Shown piece after piece: positions 17,501 to 23,866 of a stretch of DNA of 64,000 nucleotides (its first letter is position 1; each line of letters starts with the position of its first letter). The translations under genes and the position numbers were made by a program. Below the pieces are notes generated by a model. It did no database searches, had not been told where the DNA came from, and worked only from the letters and a program-made list of their open reading frames with translations. Source of the stretch: AV40 sp963817335 (GTDB taxonomy: Bacteria; Verrucomicrobiota; Verrucomicrobiia; Chthoniobacterales; UBA10450); the NCBI GenBank assembly GCA_963817335.1, contig CAWFNX010000004.1, positions 231,218 to 295,217 of the forward strand. Direction: 5' to 3'.

Positions 17501-17772
17501 CTCCCTTCGCGAAGGATGTCCCCAAATTGACTTTTGAATGGCGACTGGTCGAGCCAAGCGCCGATCCACTCGGTATCCGTTGGATTGCAGCGGAAGTTAG
17601 CGGAGTCGAAAAAGACCATCTGATTGCCACGGCGAAATCGGAACCGAACAAACAATCCGGCCAGTTTTCGCTGACAAAACCCACAGCGGGATTTCCCCCG
17701 GGAAAATATCGCGTCGAAATTTGGCAGAACAGCAAGGAGATTTACCGCGAACCGTTCGAAATTACGCCGTAG
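14545..17772 (+). CDS. Large secreted metzincin-like metalloprotease with C-terminal TPR region
   Basis: A 1075-residue protein. The chosen ATG precedes a signal peptide-like segment (LTAVLGCVSFAGNGIFAQ). Residues 566-576 are HELGHAVGIAH, a perfect HExxHxxGxxH zinc motif of the metzincin clan. The sequence after it (NSDCPIRYHTAGF) could hold the Met-turn region, but I cannot place the methionine. Further on there is a beta-rich region with a PVIFQLHIVP segment, then helical TPR-like repeats (about residues 870-960), and a beta-sandwich-like C-terminus ending in KYRVEIWQNSKEIYREPFEI. No known family covers the whole chain. Confidence 0.7.
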   Translation: MHRLKIELTAVLGCVSFAGNGIFAQGNAGVPEPGSTTSDGFTVSALWQVEYTHEYHHREWVGIRAQQFGPCHTGDFEHSSETLRETVDVTEEVNKTTKQQRAVVKDGKWHWEAHQESCDPAHKYDDSLDGRFDDASIHHDTDQDGRPMVSFQVHAVSPKNYVAKFGHPQPTVPSPSCHVAYQADNLTYRHKDGATIGPTKQGSGGKWTSHLIITRTAQKIEAEIKPGPGFKEWVPTLDSKIPFEARVVSPPDLPVQWKISLFKTSNLPGVCNDANMPPNVASRWQNRIKRGSYDLVFDFRNYGKTNPLFKPVDEPWQVLEPVRQSNSVAFDVNCLDYGASGRVMAVAHAAGAYASAIYKETGEPFVRIPWAPNAQLDNHMAMHAKTYTGEEKYYARDPKDDIDDSPAGTSSCSGDGLSTFEEYRGFYVRDDGDFAVNARPVFKRLDPDKKDVFIVMDDHSAVLLGRYLADFQNASGLVVHRIGSRESWLHVDPFFYPVANFNRATEDKAQRAIRLSELPIEDDGVLGDTSPHIGPPRRVKLVRVDFQKCVEVWKNLGNWVQYTVVHELGHAVGIAHHGDNPDDDASVALEGAEHSGNSDCPIRYHTAGFYLHKASTVEPSPKPQVYDNSHDQLRVGVFCNSAFGTGRNTKRTDGRYYCGDADRGNCAGQIVVNDNCQNPNYPGEDKGPPATTRISTHADPVENRENSELADASVTAELSANEGDVVAGEPVIFQLHIVPSSTDRHEQQKTVGTAGQNWTDKVSFKITDPTGKEMPVNLRHLGAVQKISSDRNVPTSVTSPGQLKMEPGAMYLSQFALDAAETAKLSGKFHVVAVVPFNDGSVSSGEAEIEIKLPRDFSSNERAGLELRRILANARVAFVDEKFGEAEKLCRDAVARDPSSFQAHLLLARSLAKQNKDREAYDEFGKSLQLRGKPPNRVNEPPYEITFERHRLADKLGIKPEPPQAASRPFSTHSLTAESGTGKSTSPFAKDVPKLTFEWRLVEPSADPLGIRWIAAEVSGVEKDHLIATAKSEPNKQSGQFSLTKPTAGFPPGKYRVEIWQNSKEIYREPFEITP

Positions 17773-17776
17773 TTCG

Positions 17777-18625
17777 CTAAACGCTTTCGTCCTTGAAGTG
17801 GCGCTTTCCTTTGAGGGCCTTGGCGTACTCGTCCTTGCTCAGAATATTTTCGTCGAGCTGCATGTCGGTCCGGAGAAAATTCTGGAACCAGGTTTCGATC
17901 CGTTGCTTGTCCTTCAAGACGTCTTCGGTGATGTAGTTCGCGTCGATATTGATGCAGATCCCGCCGACGATCCCGAAATCCTTGCGCTTTATCGGGATCG
18001 AGGTGCATTTGAATTTTCGCGAGCCGATATTGAGCTCGTAGTTCAGTTTGTCCTCGTTGTGAAGCTGCCGGCGCTTGAAGTCGATCAGCAGGTTGGTTGC
18101 TCCGTCGCGCAAATGCCGCCCGGTAACATTGTTCTCGAGCGTGATCAGCGAGTGCGCCGGATTGGCAAGGTTGTGCAAAAGAATTTCGATGCCGGTGTTG
18201 GGAAACGATTTTCCGATTAATCGAACGATCCGTTCGTAGTTTTCGAGAAACTCGTGGGTGTCATCGACGATTTTCTTGCCGTCGTATTTCTCGAACAACT
18301 GCGAGTAGACTTTTTGTTCCGCAGGTTCGAGCAGGTTTCGAACGTTGTTCTGCTCGCCAATGAATATCAACTGACGCGCTGCGGTATGGTCCTCGTTCTT
18401 GAGAAAGTAATGCATCCCGAGCCGGAAATTGTTCAGATTGAACTCGCCGAAGTTCTCGCGGCTCACTGTGAACGGATAGAAATCGTACTCCTCAAGGTTT
18501 CGTCCAAATTTTCGCCGCCGCTCCTTGTATTTTCCCCAAATGAAACCGGCGGCGAGGAAAACCGCCGAGGCAATGATCGAGGCGATGACGTTGATTCCGA
18601 TTTCGCTCTGCAGGGCTTTAAACAT
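17777..18625 (-). CDS. Membrane-anchored protein with PAS-like (YheO/PAS_6-type) domain
   Basis: A 282-residue protein with one N-terminal membrane helix (INVIASIIASAVFLAAGFIW) and a basic cytoplasmic start. A helical region follows. At about residues 150-235, NNVTGRHLRDGATNLLIDFK and SIPIKRKDFGIVGGICINID resemble the PAS_6 domain of YheO-like regulators. The C-terminus is helical and charged. No DNA-binding domain is seen, so it would sense a ligand and act through an unknown partner. It lies 33 bp downstream of the SDR gene, at the end of the aromatic/pterin operon. Confidence 0.55.
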   Translation of the reverse strand: MFKALQSEIGINVIASIIASAVFLAAGFIWGKYKERRRKFGRNLEEYDFYPFTVSRENFGEFNLNNFRLGMHYFLKNEDHTAARQLIFIGEQNNVRNLLEPAEQKVYSQLFEKYDGKKIVDDTHEFLENYERIVRLIGKSFPNTGIEILLHNLANPAHSLITLENNVTGRHLRDGATNLLIDFKRRQLHNEDKLNYELNIGSRKFKCTSIPIKRKDFGIVGGICINIDANYITEDVLKDKQRIETWFQNFLRTDMQLDENILSKDEYAKALKGKRHFKDESV

Positions 18626-18658
18626 ATTTGCCCGGATTAGACGGTTAAGCTGACATCA

Positions 18659-19351
18659 TCACAAATTTCCGGCCGCGTTTGAAAGCGTGATATTTTCGAC
18701 CGCTACGTCTGAGGGCCGGGACAAGACGTAGGCCACAGCGTCGGCGACCTGTTCGGTCGAGATCATTTTGTCGCGGGGCCAATCCCCGGCGACGTCGTCC
18801 CAAATTTCAGTGTTAGTGGCGGCCGGATAAATGTTGATCACTCGAATGCAATGCTCGCGTAGTTCCTGACGGATCGATTGGGACAAGCCTTCCATGGCAA
18901 ACTTGCTCATGCAGTAGGCGCTCCAGTTGGGGAATGCCGTCGTGGCCGCGACCGAAAGAATGTTCACGATGCTCGAACCGGGCGGCATTTGTCCGGTGAA
19001 GCTCTGCATCAAGAGAAACGGCGCAGTCACATTTACGCCGATTGTTTGGTTCCACTCTTCCAAGGTGATTTCCCGAAACGGCTTTACCACCGCGATGCCG
19101 GCATTATTCACCAGGACGTCGAGTGGCTCGCTGCCAACCTGCGAAATCAAGTTGGCAACGCCTTTTTCGCTCGCGAGATCGTGAATCAATTTCACGACCG
19201 TTGCGCAGTGCGGCTCTACTGCCTTGCAGGTCTCGGCAAGCGCAACGGTGTCGCGTCCGTGCAACAGCAACGTCACATCGGGCGCGGCCAACTTTGCTGA
19301 GATCGCGCGGCCAATTCCGCGACTCGCGCCGGTAATGAGAATGCGTTTCAC
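18659..19351 (-). CDS. Short-chain dehydrogenase/reductase (candidate sepiapterin-reductase-like)
   Basis: A 230-residue classical SDR: ITGASRGIGRA (TGxxxGIG), the VLVNNAG motif and the catalytic YCMSK (YxxxK) near residue 146. It starts with GTG. The family alone does not fix the substrate, but the upstream genes are a PTPS fusion and GTP cyclohydrolase I, the first two steps of tetrahydrobiopterin synthesis. The third step is carried out by an SDR (sepiapterin reductase), so that role is a reasonable inference from position. Confidence 0.8.
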   Translation of the reverse strand: MKRILITGASRGIGRAISAKLAAPDVTLLLHGRDTVALAETCKAVEPHCATVVKLIHDLASEKGVANLISQVGSEPLDVLVNNAGIAVVKPFREITLEEWNQTIGVNVTAPFLLMQSFTGQMPPGSSIVNILSVAATTAFPNWSAYCMSKFAMEGLSQSIRQELREHCIRVINIYPAATNTEIWDDVAGDWPRDKMISTEQVADAVAYVLSRPSDVAVENITLSNAAGNL

Positions 19352-19360
19352 CTAATTTAA

Positions 19361-19425
19361 CTGTAGTGGCAGGCGTGCCGCCTGCACAAATTAGATCATT
19401 GCAGCCGGCACGGCTGCCTCTACAG
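19361..19425. repeat. REPIN-like two-hairpin palindrome
   Basis: Ends CTGTAGTGGCAG/CTGCCTCTACAG enclose GCAGGCGTGCCGCCTGC and GCAGCCGGCACGGCTGC. It lies between the SDR and PTPS genes; a single-hairpin relative is at 29530. Confidence 0.75.
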
Positions 19426-19430
19426 AAGAG

Positions 19431-20009
19431 CTACATCCTTCGTAAGGTAAACCGATTGTTCCGTGTCTCCCACAAACGCAATCGAACCAGCTGTTGGTTC
19501 AGCCGGACGTCGATCTTCGACCAGAGCGCGCGGACAATATTTTCGCCGGTGGAGGAGATCTTTTGAAAGTCTTCCGTCTCCAAATCCAGATGTCGATCGT
19601 GCCACGGCTGGATCGATTCGTGCAGCGCCTTTTGGAAGGCAACGAAATCGTAAAGGGTACCGCTTCGCTCGTCGTAACTTCCGCCAATAGTCGCCTCTGC
19701 GATGTAGAGGTGACCGTGTCCCTGCGGATTGTCGCATTTCCCAAACAATTCCTGATTTTGCTGATCGGAAAACGATTGGACGTGCAAGCGATGCGCCGCA
19801 CTGAAACGGGCCTGCAACCCGAGAAAAATGGTCTGCTCCGGCCAAGCCTCGGCGAAAAAATCTGCGCGCTCGTGCAAACGCACACGATGAATCGGGAGCG
19901 ACCCGCTCGCTCGTTCGCGAATATAAGCGGCCAGACTCTCGGTCGTCATCGGACGATCCTTCAAGGCAGACAGTTCATTTAGAAAACGATGATCGAATTC
20001 GTCGCGCAA
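19431..20009 (-). CDS. 6-pyruvoyltetrahydropterin synthase-like protein, C-terminal part (domains 2b-3)
   Basis: This frame starts inside PTPS domain 2 at RDEFDHRFLNEL and then holds a full third domain: FSAAHRLHVQSFS, GKCDNPQGHGHLYIAEATIGG and a WETRNN ending. Domain 3 keeps the zinc histidines (FSAAH and HGH) and the catalytic cysteine in GKCDNP, so it is the active-looking one. The true upstream residues, TGAISTFVLKTL, are also in this frame, before the first ATG. The gene is continuous with 19975-20646 if one surplus base near 20044 is removed. Confidence 0.8.
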   Translation of the reverse strand: MRDEFDHRFLNELSALKDRPMTTESLAAYIRERASGSLPIHRVRLHERADFFAEAWPEQTIFLGLQARFSAAHRLHVQSFSDQQNQELFGKCDNPQGHGHLYIAEATIGGSYDERSGTLYDFVAFQKALHESIQPWHDRHLDLETEDFQKISSTGENIVRALWSKIDVRLNQQLVRLRLWETRNNRFTLRRM

Positions 20010-20646
20010 CGTCTTGAGGACAAACGTCGATATCGCGCCGGTGAACGAACGGACTGTCGCTCTTCTCTTTCCGAAATGTCAGCCGCACACGATAATTATG
20101 GCCGTGGATGGCGGAGGCGGCGCCGAAAATTTGCGCGTTTTCGGCAGCGGTCAGTCGCGGCGACATGGTTTGTCGCGCCGCCGAGAACTCAAACCAGTAG
20201 TTCCCTTCGCACACCCCGTCGGCGTAAAACGTCGCGCTGCGGTCGGGGGTTTCGATCAAGTGAACGGCAACGAGTTTTGCATCGACATCGCCGAAGAGTG
20301 GCGAAACGTCAGCGAAAAGTTGACTCGCGATGTTCTCGGCTGTTGGCACCAATCCGGCAGGCGCCGGACGAAACACCGGATTATCTTCGTTCAAGAACTT
20401 GTGATCGAAGCGTTGGTCGACGATTTCCCCGGCGCGGCGTTTGATTTCGCTGATGTTGATCAACATTCCAGTGACCGGATCGACTCGGCCGCTAAAGATA
20501 AAATACACGACATAGTTGCGGCCGGTTCCGTGTTTCGCTCGGCTTTCTTCTCCAAACGCCGCCACGTTTTCGCTCTCGCTCCAGCGCGGGACGAACAGCC
20601 TTCGCGAAGCTGAAAACTCCAGCCGTTTGCTAACCGTTAGAAGCAT
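19975..20646 (-). CDS. 6-pyruvoyltetrahydropterin synthase-like protein, N-terminal part (domains 1-2a)
   Basis: Domain 1 (MLLTVSKRLEFSASRRLFVP, then VDPVTGMLINISEI, FDHKFLNED, VPTAENIASQ and HLIETPDRSA) is a PTPS fold, but it has Arg in place of the zinc His and HGTGRNY in place of HGHNY, and it lacks the catalytic Cys. Domain 2 (FEFSAARQTMSPR, IHGHNYRVRLTF) keeps HGH but again lost the first His. The frame runs off at DSPFVHRRDIDVC; removing one T near 20044 gives SPFVTGAIS and joins the C-terminal part. The start at 20646 removes an unrelated leader. Confidence 0.75.
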   Translation of the reverse strand: MLLTVSKRLEFSASRRLFVPRWSESENVAAFGEESRAKHGTGRNYVVYFIFSGRVDPVTGMLINISEIKRRAGEIVDQRFDHKFLNEDNPVFRPAPAGLVPTAENIASQLFADVSPLFGDVDAKLVAVHLIETPDRSATFYADGVCEGNYWFEFSAARQTMSPRLTAAENAQIFGAASAIHGHNYRVRLTFRKEKSDSPFVHRRDIDVCPQDVARRIRSSFSK

Positions 20647-20693
20647 AAGAGAGCAAACACCTGACAGCTGATCACGCAAGGTGGATTGAGCTT

Positions 20694-20748
20694 CTGTAGG
20701 AGACGCTGTTAGCGTCTCGGCGCGGGAAGCAAACTGCTTCCCCTACAG
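20694..20748. repeat. REPIN-like two-hairpin palindrome
   Basis: Ends CTGTAGG/CCTACAG enclose GAGACGCTGTTAGCGTCTC and GGGAAGCAAACTGCTTCCC hairpins. It lies between folE and the PTPS gene, so co-transcription of the operon passes through it. Its second arm resembles the hairpin inside the hydroxylase gene at 11852. Confidence 0.8.
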
Positions 20749-20758
20749 GCCGCAGCAC

Positions 20759-21394
20759 CTATTCTTTCAGGAGCGCGAGGAATTCGGAGCGGGTGCGGGC
20801 GTCGTCCTTGAACGACCCGAGCAGGCACGACGTTTTCATGACGGAGTTCTGCTTTTCCACTCCGCGCATCATCATGCAAAGATGTTTCGCTTCAACCACG
20901 ACGCCGACTCCGCTTGGCTCCAAACATTTCATCAAGGCGTCGGCGATCTGGACGGTGAGCTGTTCCTGAATCTGCAACCGACGCGCGAAAACGTCGACAA
21001 TGCGCGCGATTTTCGAAAGCCCGATCACTTTTCCACTTGGAATGTAAGCCACATGGGCGCGGCCGATGAACGGAAGCAAATGATGCTCGCACATCGAATA
21101 GAGCTCGATGTCTTTGACCAGGATGATCTCGCTCGCTTCCGAGCTAAAGATTGCGCCGTTGATAATCTCCTCCAGGTCCTGCCGGTAGCCATTGGTCAGA
21201 AACTCGAACGCGCGGGCGGCGCGCGACGGAGTCCTGAGCAATCCTTCTCGCTGCGGATCTTCGCCGATCGCCTCTAGCAAATTCAAAAAGGTTTCCTCCA
21301 TGCGCGCTAGCTTTGCTGCGCCGCATTTCGGAATGCTCCGCATGCGACGTTCAGCCGCCTGCAATTCCGTCTCGCCGTTGCCTGATGAGCTCAT
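20759..21394 (-). CDS. folE: GTP cyclohydrolase I
   Basis: A 211-residue protein with the family's key elements: ELYSMCEHHLLPFIGRAHVAY with the zinc Cys and catalytic histidines (about residues 105-125), GLSKIARIVDVFARRLQIQE, and HLCMMMRGVEK with the second zinc Cys (about 175-185). It converts GTP to 7,8-dihydroneopterin triphosphate, the entry step for tetrahydrobiopterin and folate. It starts 1 bp after the stop of hmgA, which suggests translational coupling and a role in supplying the hydroxylase cofactor rather than folate alone. Confidence 0.95.
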   Translation of the reverse strand: MSSSGNGETELQAAERRMRSIPKCGAAKLARMEETFLNLLEAIGEDPQREGLLRTPSRAARAFEFLTNGYRQDLEEIINGAIFSSEASEIILVKDIELYSMCEHHLLPFIGRAHVAYIPSGKVIGLSKIARIVDVFARRLQIQEQLTVQIADALMKCLEPSGVGVVVEAKHLCMMMRGVEKQNSVMKTSCLLGSFKDDARTRSEFLALLKE

Positions 21395-21395
21395 C

Positions 21396-22580
21396 CTAAT
21401 CGAGCCAGCTGAGGGGATACTTTTCGTCGTCGAGTTTCACCGCTGCCTCGGTCAGTTCGAGGGTGTGTTGGGTGTCGAACATGACTGCGAGCTCTTCGGT
21501 ACGGGTTGCGTCCTTGCTAGCCATGATTGTTCCAGGATGCGGACCGTGCGGAATGCCGCGCGGATGCAAAGTAATCGACGCCGGCTCAATCCCCTTCCGC
21601 GAACCGAAATTCCCGCGGACATAAAACAAAACTTCATCTGCTTCGACGTTATCGTGGACCCACGGAATTTTTACCGCTTCCGGATGATAATCGAGCAACC
21701 GCGGTGCGAATGTGCAGACGACGTAACCGCGGATCTCGAATGTCTGATGGATCGGCGGCGGTTGATGCACCGTGCCGGTGATTGGTTCAAAATCCTGGGC
21801 GTTAAAGGTGAACGGATAAACGTAACCGTCCCAGCCCACGACATCGAACGGATGATGCGCCATGGTCACGCAAGTCCAGCGTGGGCCATCCTTCACCAAA
21901 ATCTCGGTGTCTTCTTCCTTGTCGATTGCATTGATCTCGGCCGGTCCATGAAAATCGCGTTCCGAATAAGGCGATCCCATTTTAATTTGGCCTTCGCTAT
22001 TCAAGTAACGCTTCGGGATTCGCACCGGGCCGGTGGATTCCAAAATTAAATAATCTTCTTCTTGAACCTTGTCCGGAACCAGGCGGTAAGTGATCCCGCG
22101 TGGAATCACGATGTAATCTTCGGCGCGATAACGTTGCTTTCCAAAAACGGACTCGATCGTTCCGCCGCCTTTGAAGACAAAGATGATCTCATCGGCGCCG
22201 CCGTTCTTGTAATATTGGAATTGCCCGTAATCTTTTTCCGGCCGGCAACGCCATGCGGTCATATCCTGGTTGAACAAAATCGGGACGCGCCCGCTGTAGA
22301 TATCTCCGCGGCGCGGCAAGTTGGCGGTTTTCAAATGATGATGACGCAGCGGACTGTCGGCGGCTTTCTTCAGCTCCTCGCATTTGAGGAGCTTCACGCT
22401 ACGAACCCGCGTAGGCGGTCGCAGGTGATACATGATTGAGAATGCCTCGTTGAATCCTTCCGTCGTGACAACGTGTTCGTAGTAGATGCCTTCGTTTTTG
22501 TACCCCGGTCCCTGGCCATTGCGATGGAACCAGATGTGATGCTTTCGCGGCATCTCGCCTAATTTTTGGTAATACGGCAT
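21396..22580 (-). CDS. hmgA: Homogentisate 1,2-dioxygenase
   Basis: A 394-residue cupin-fold iron dioxygenase. Recognisable stretches are FHRNGQGPGYKNEGIYYEHV, ADEIIFVFKGGGTIESVFG, EDYIVIPRGITYRL and the C-terminal WVHDNVEADEVLFYVRGNF and LHPRGIPHGPHPG, which carry iron-ligand His and Glu residues. It opens the ring of homogentisate to maleylacetoacetate. The ATG at 22580 was chosen because the upstream open frame only overlaps hpd and has no family sequence. It lies 16 bp after hpd in an operon; no maleylacetoacetate isomerase or fumarylacetoacetase is in the window. Confidence 0.93.
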   Translation of the reverse strand: MPYYQKLGEMPRKHHIWFHRNGQGPGYKNEGIYYEHVVTTEGFNEAFSIMYHLRPPTRVRSVKLLKCEELKKAADSPLRHHHLKTANLPRRGDIYSGRVPILFNQDMTAWRCRPEKDYGQFQYYKNGGADEIIFVFKGGGTIESVFGKQRYRAEDYIVIPRGITYRLVPDKVQEEDYLILESTGPVRIPKRYLNSEGQIKMGSPYSERDFHGPAEINAIDKEEDTEILVKDGPRWTCVTMAHHPFDVVGWDGYVYPFTFNAQDFEPITGTVHQPPPIHQTFEIRGYVVCTFAPRLLDYHPEAVKIPWVHDNVEADEVLFYVRGNFGSRKGIEPASITLHPRGIPHGPHPGTIMASKDATRTEELAVMFDTQHTLELTEAAVKLDDEKYPLSWLD

Positions 22581-22596
22581 GGTCGATTGTCTCCTC

Positions 22597-23736
22597 TTAC
22601 AAATTGCCCCTGCGTTCCTGTTCTTTCTCCAGCGCCTCAAACAACGCTTTGAAGTTTCCTTTGCCGAAACTCTTCGCGCCTTTGCGTTGAATGATTTCGA
22701 AGAACAACGTCGGCCGATCCTCCACCGGCTTGGAAAAGATTTGGAGCAAATAACCTTCGTCGTCGCGATCGACCAAAATCCCAAGCCGCTTCAACGGTCC
22801 GAGATCTTCATCGATGTGGCCCACCCGCTCCGGCAGCGTGTCGTAATAACTCGTCGGAATATTTAAAAACTCGAGACCACGCTTCTGCAAATCGGTCACC
22901 GTTTTCACAATGTCGCCGGTCGCGATCGCGATATGCTGGACGCCTTCGCCGTTGTAGAAATCGAGATACTCCTCCACCTGCGATTTCTTTTTGCCCTCGG
23001 CCGGCTCGTTGATCGGAAACTTCACGAAACCGTTGCCGTTGCTCATCACCTTGCTCATGAGCGCCGAGTACTCGGTCGAAATGTCCTTGTCGTCGAAACT
23101 GAGGATGTTTCGGAAGCCCATCACGTCTTCGTAAAATTTCACCCACGGATTCATCTGGTTCCAACCGACGTTGCCGACGCAATGGTCGCAATAAAGCAGC
23201 CCGGTCTCTTTCGTCTCGAAACCGGGATCCCATTTCTCGAACCCCGGCATAAACGGGCCGGCATAATCGCCGCGCTCAACAAAAACGTGGACGACATCCC
23301 CGTAAGTGTGAATGCCGCTCATCACGACTTTGCCGTGTTTGTCCTTCAAGGTCTTCGGCTCCATGTAACTCTTGCCGCCGCGCTTGGTTGTTTCTTTCCA
23401 GGCTGAGGTCGCGTCTTTGACTTTGAGCGCGATCGCTTTCACGCCGTCGCCGTGCTTGTAAATGTGATCCGCTATCGCTTTGCTGCCGCGAATCGGCGTG
23501 GTCAGAACGAACGTCAGTTTGTTCTGTCGAATCGCGTAGCTCGCGCGATCTTTGATCCCGGTTTCGGGGCCGGCGTAGGCCAGACTTTGGAAACCGAACA
23601 CGGTTTTGTAATAGTGCGCGGCCTGCTTGGCGTTGCCGACGTAAAATTCAATGTGGTCCGTGCCCTCGAGCGGCAAAAAATCCTCAGCTGCTTTCGACGC
23701 AGCTTTCTTTTTAGGAGCAGCAATAGTTGTTGCCAT
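22597..23736 (-). CDS. hpd: 4-hydroxyphenylpyruvate dioxygenase
   Basis: A 379-residue two-domain vicinal-oxygen-chelate enzyme. The N-terminal domain begins near DHIEFYVGNAKQAAHYYKTV. The C-terminal domain carries the iron ligands: His in YCDHCVGNV, His in GVQHIAIATGD, and Glu in the ending LFFEIIQRKGAKSFGKGNFKALFEA. It turns 4-hydroxyphenylpyruvate into homogentisate. The GGAGG ribosome-binding site lies 7 bp before the ATG, and a strong promoter candidate with an overlapping palindrome is at 23777-23805. First gene of the operon hpd-hmgA-folE-PTPS-SDR. Confidence 0.95.
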   Translation of the reverse strand: MATTIAAPKKKAASKAAEDFLPLEGTDHIEFYVGNAKQAAHYYKTVFGFQSLAYAGPETGIKDRASYAIRQNKLTFVLTTPIRGSKAIADHIYKHGDGVKAIALKVKDATSAWKETTKRGGKSYMEPKTLKDKHGKVVMSGIHTYGDVVHVFVERGDYAGPFMPGFEKWDPGFETKETGLLYCDHCVGNVGWNQMNPWVKFYEDVMGFRNILSFDDKDISTEYSALMSKVMSNGNGFVKFPINEPAEGKKKSQVEEYLDFYNGEGVQHIAIATGDIVKTVTDLQKRGLEFLNIPTSYYDTLPERVGHIDEDLGPLKRLGILVDRDDEGYLLQIFSKPVEDRPTLFFEIIQRKGAKSFGKGNFKALFEALEKEQERRGNL

Positions 23737-23776
23737 AAAGTACCTCCGCGATTCCGCGCTCTACGCGCGTGCCCTA

Positions 23777-23805
23777 AATATAAGATCGACAGTCCTCTGT
23801 CGCAA
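23777..23805 (-). promoter_or_regulatory. Sigma-70-like promoter of hpd with overlapping palindromic operator
   Basis: Read on the minus strand: TTGCGA, a 17-bp spacer, then TATATT, ending about 40 bp before the hpd start. A perfect inverted repeat CGACAG-AGGA-CTGTCG (23787-23802) overlaps the -35 hexamer and the spacer, the classic place for a repressor site. No regulator for it is visible nearby. Confidence 0.6.
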
Positions 23806-23808
23806 GAT

Positions 23809-23864
23809 GGTAGGGGCGATTGACCTCAATCGCCCGCGGGCGGTTCGGTGAACCGCCCACACCT
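23809..23864. repeat. REPIN-like two-hairpin palindrome
   Basis: GGGCGATTGACCTCAATCGCCC and GGCGGTTCGGTGAACCGCC hairpins between GGTAGG and ACACCT ends. It closely resembles the 7288 element. It lies between hpd and the TPR gene, 2 bp from the latter's stop codon. Confidence 0.8.
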
Positions 23865-23866
23865 CT

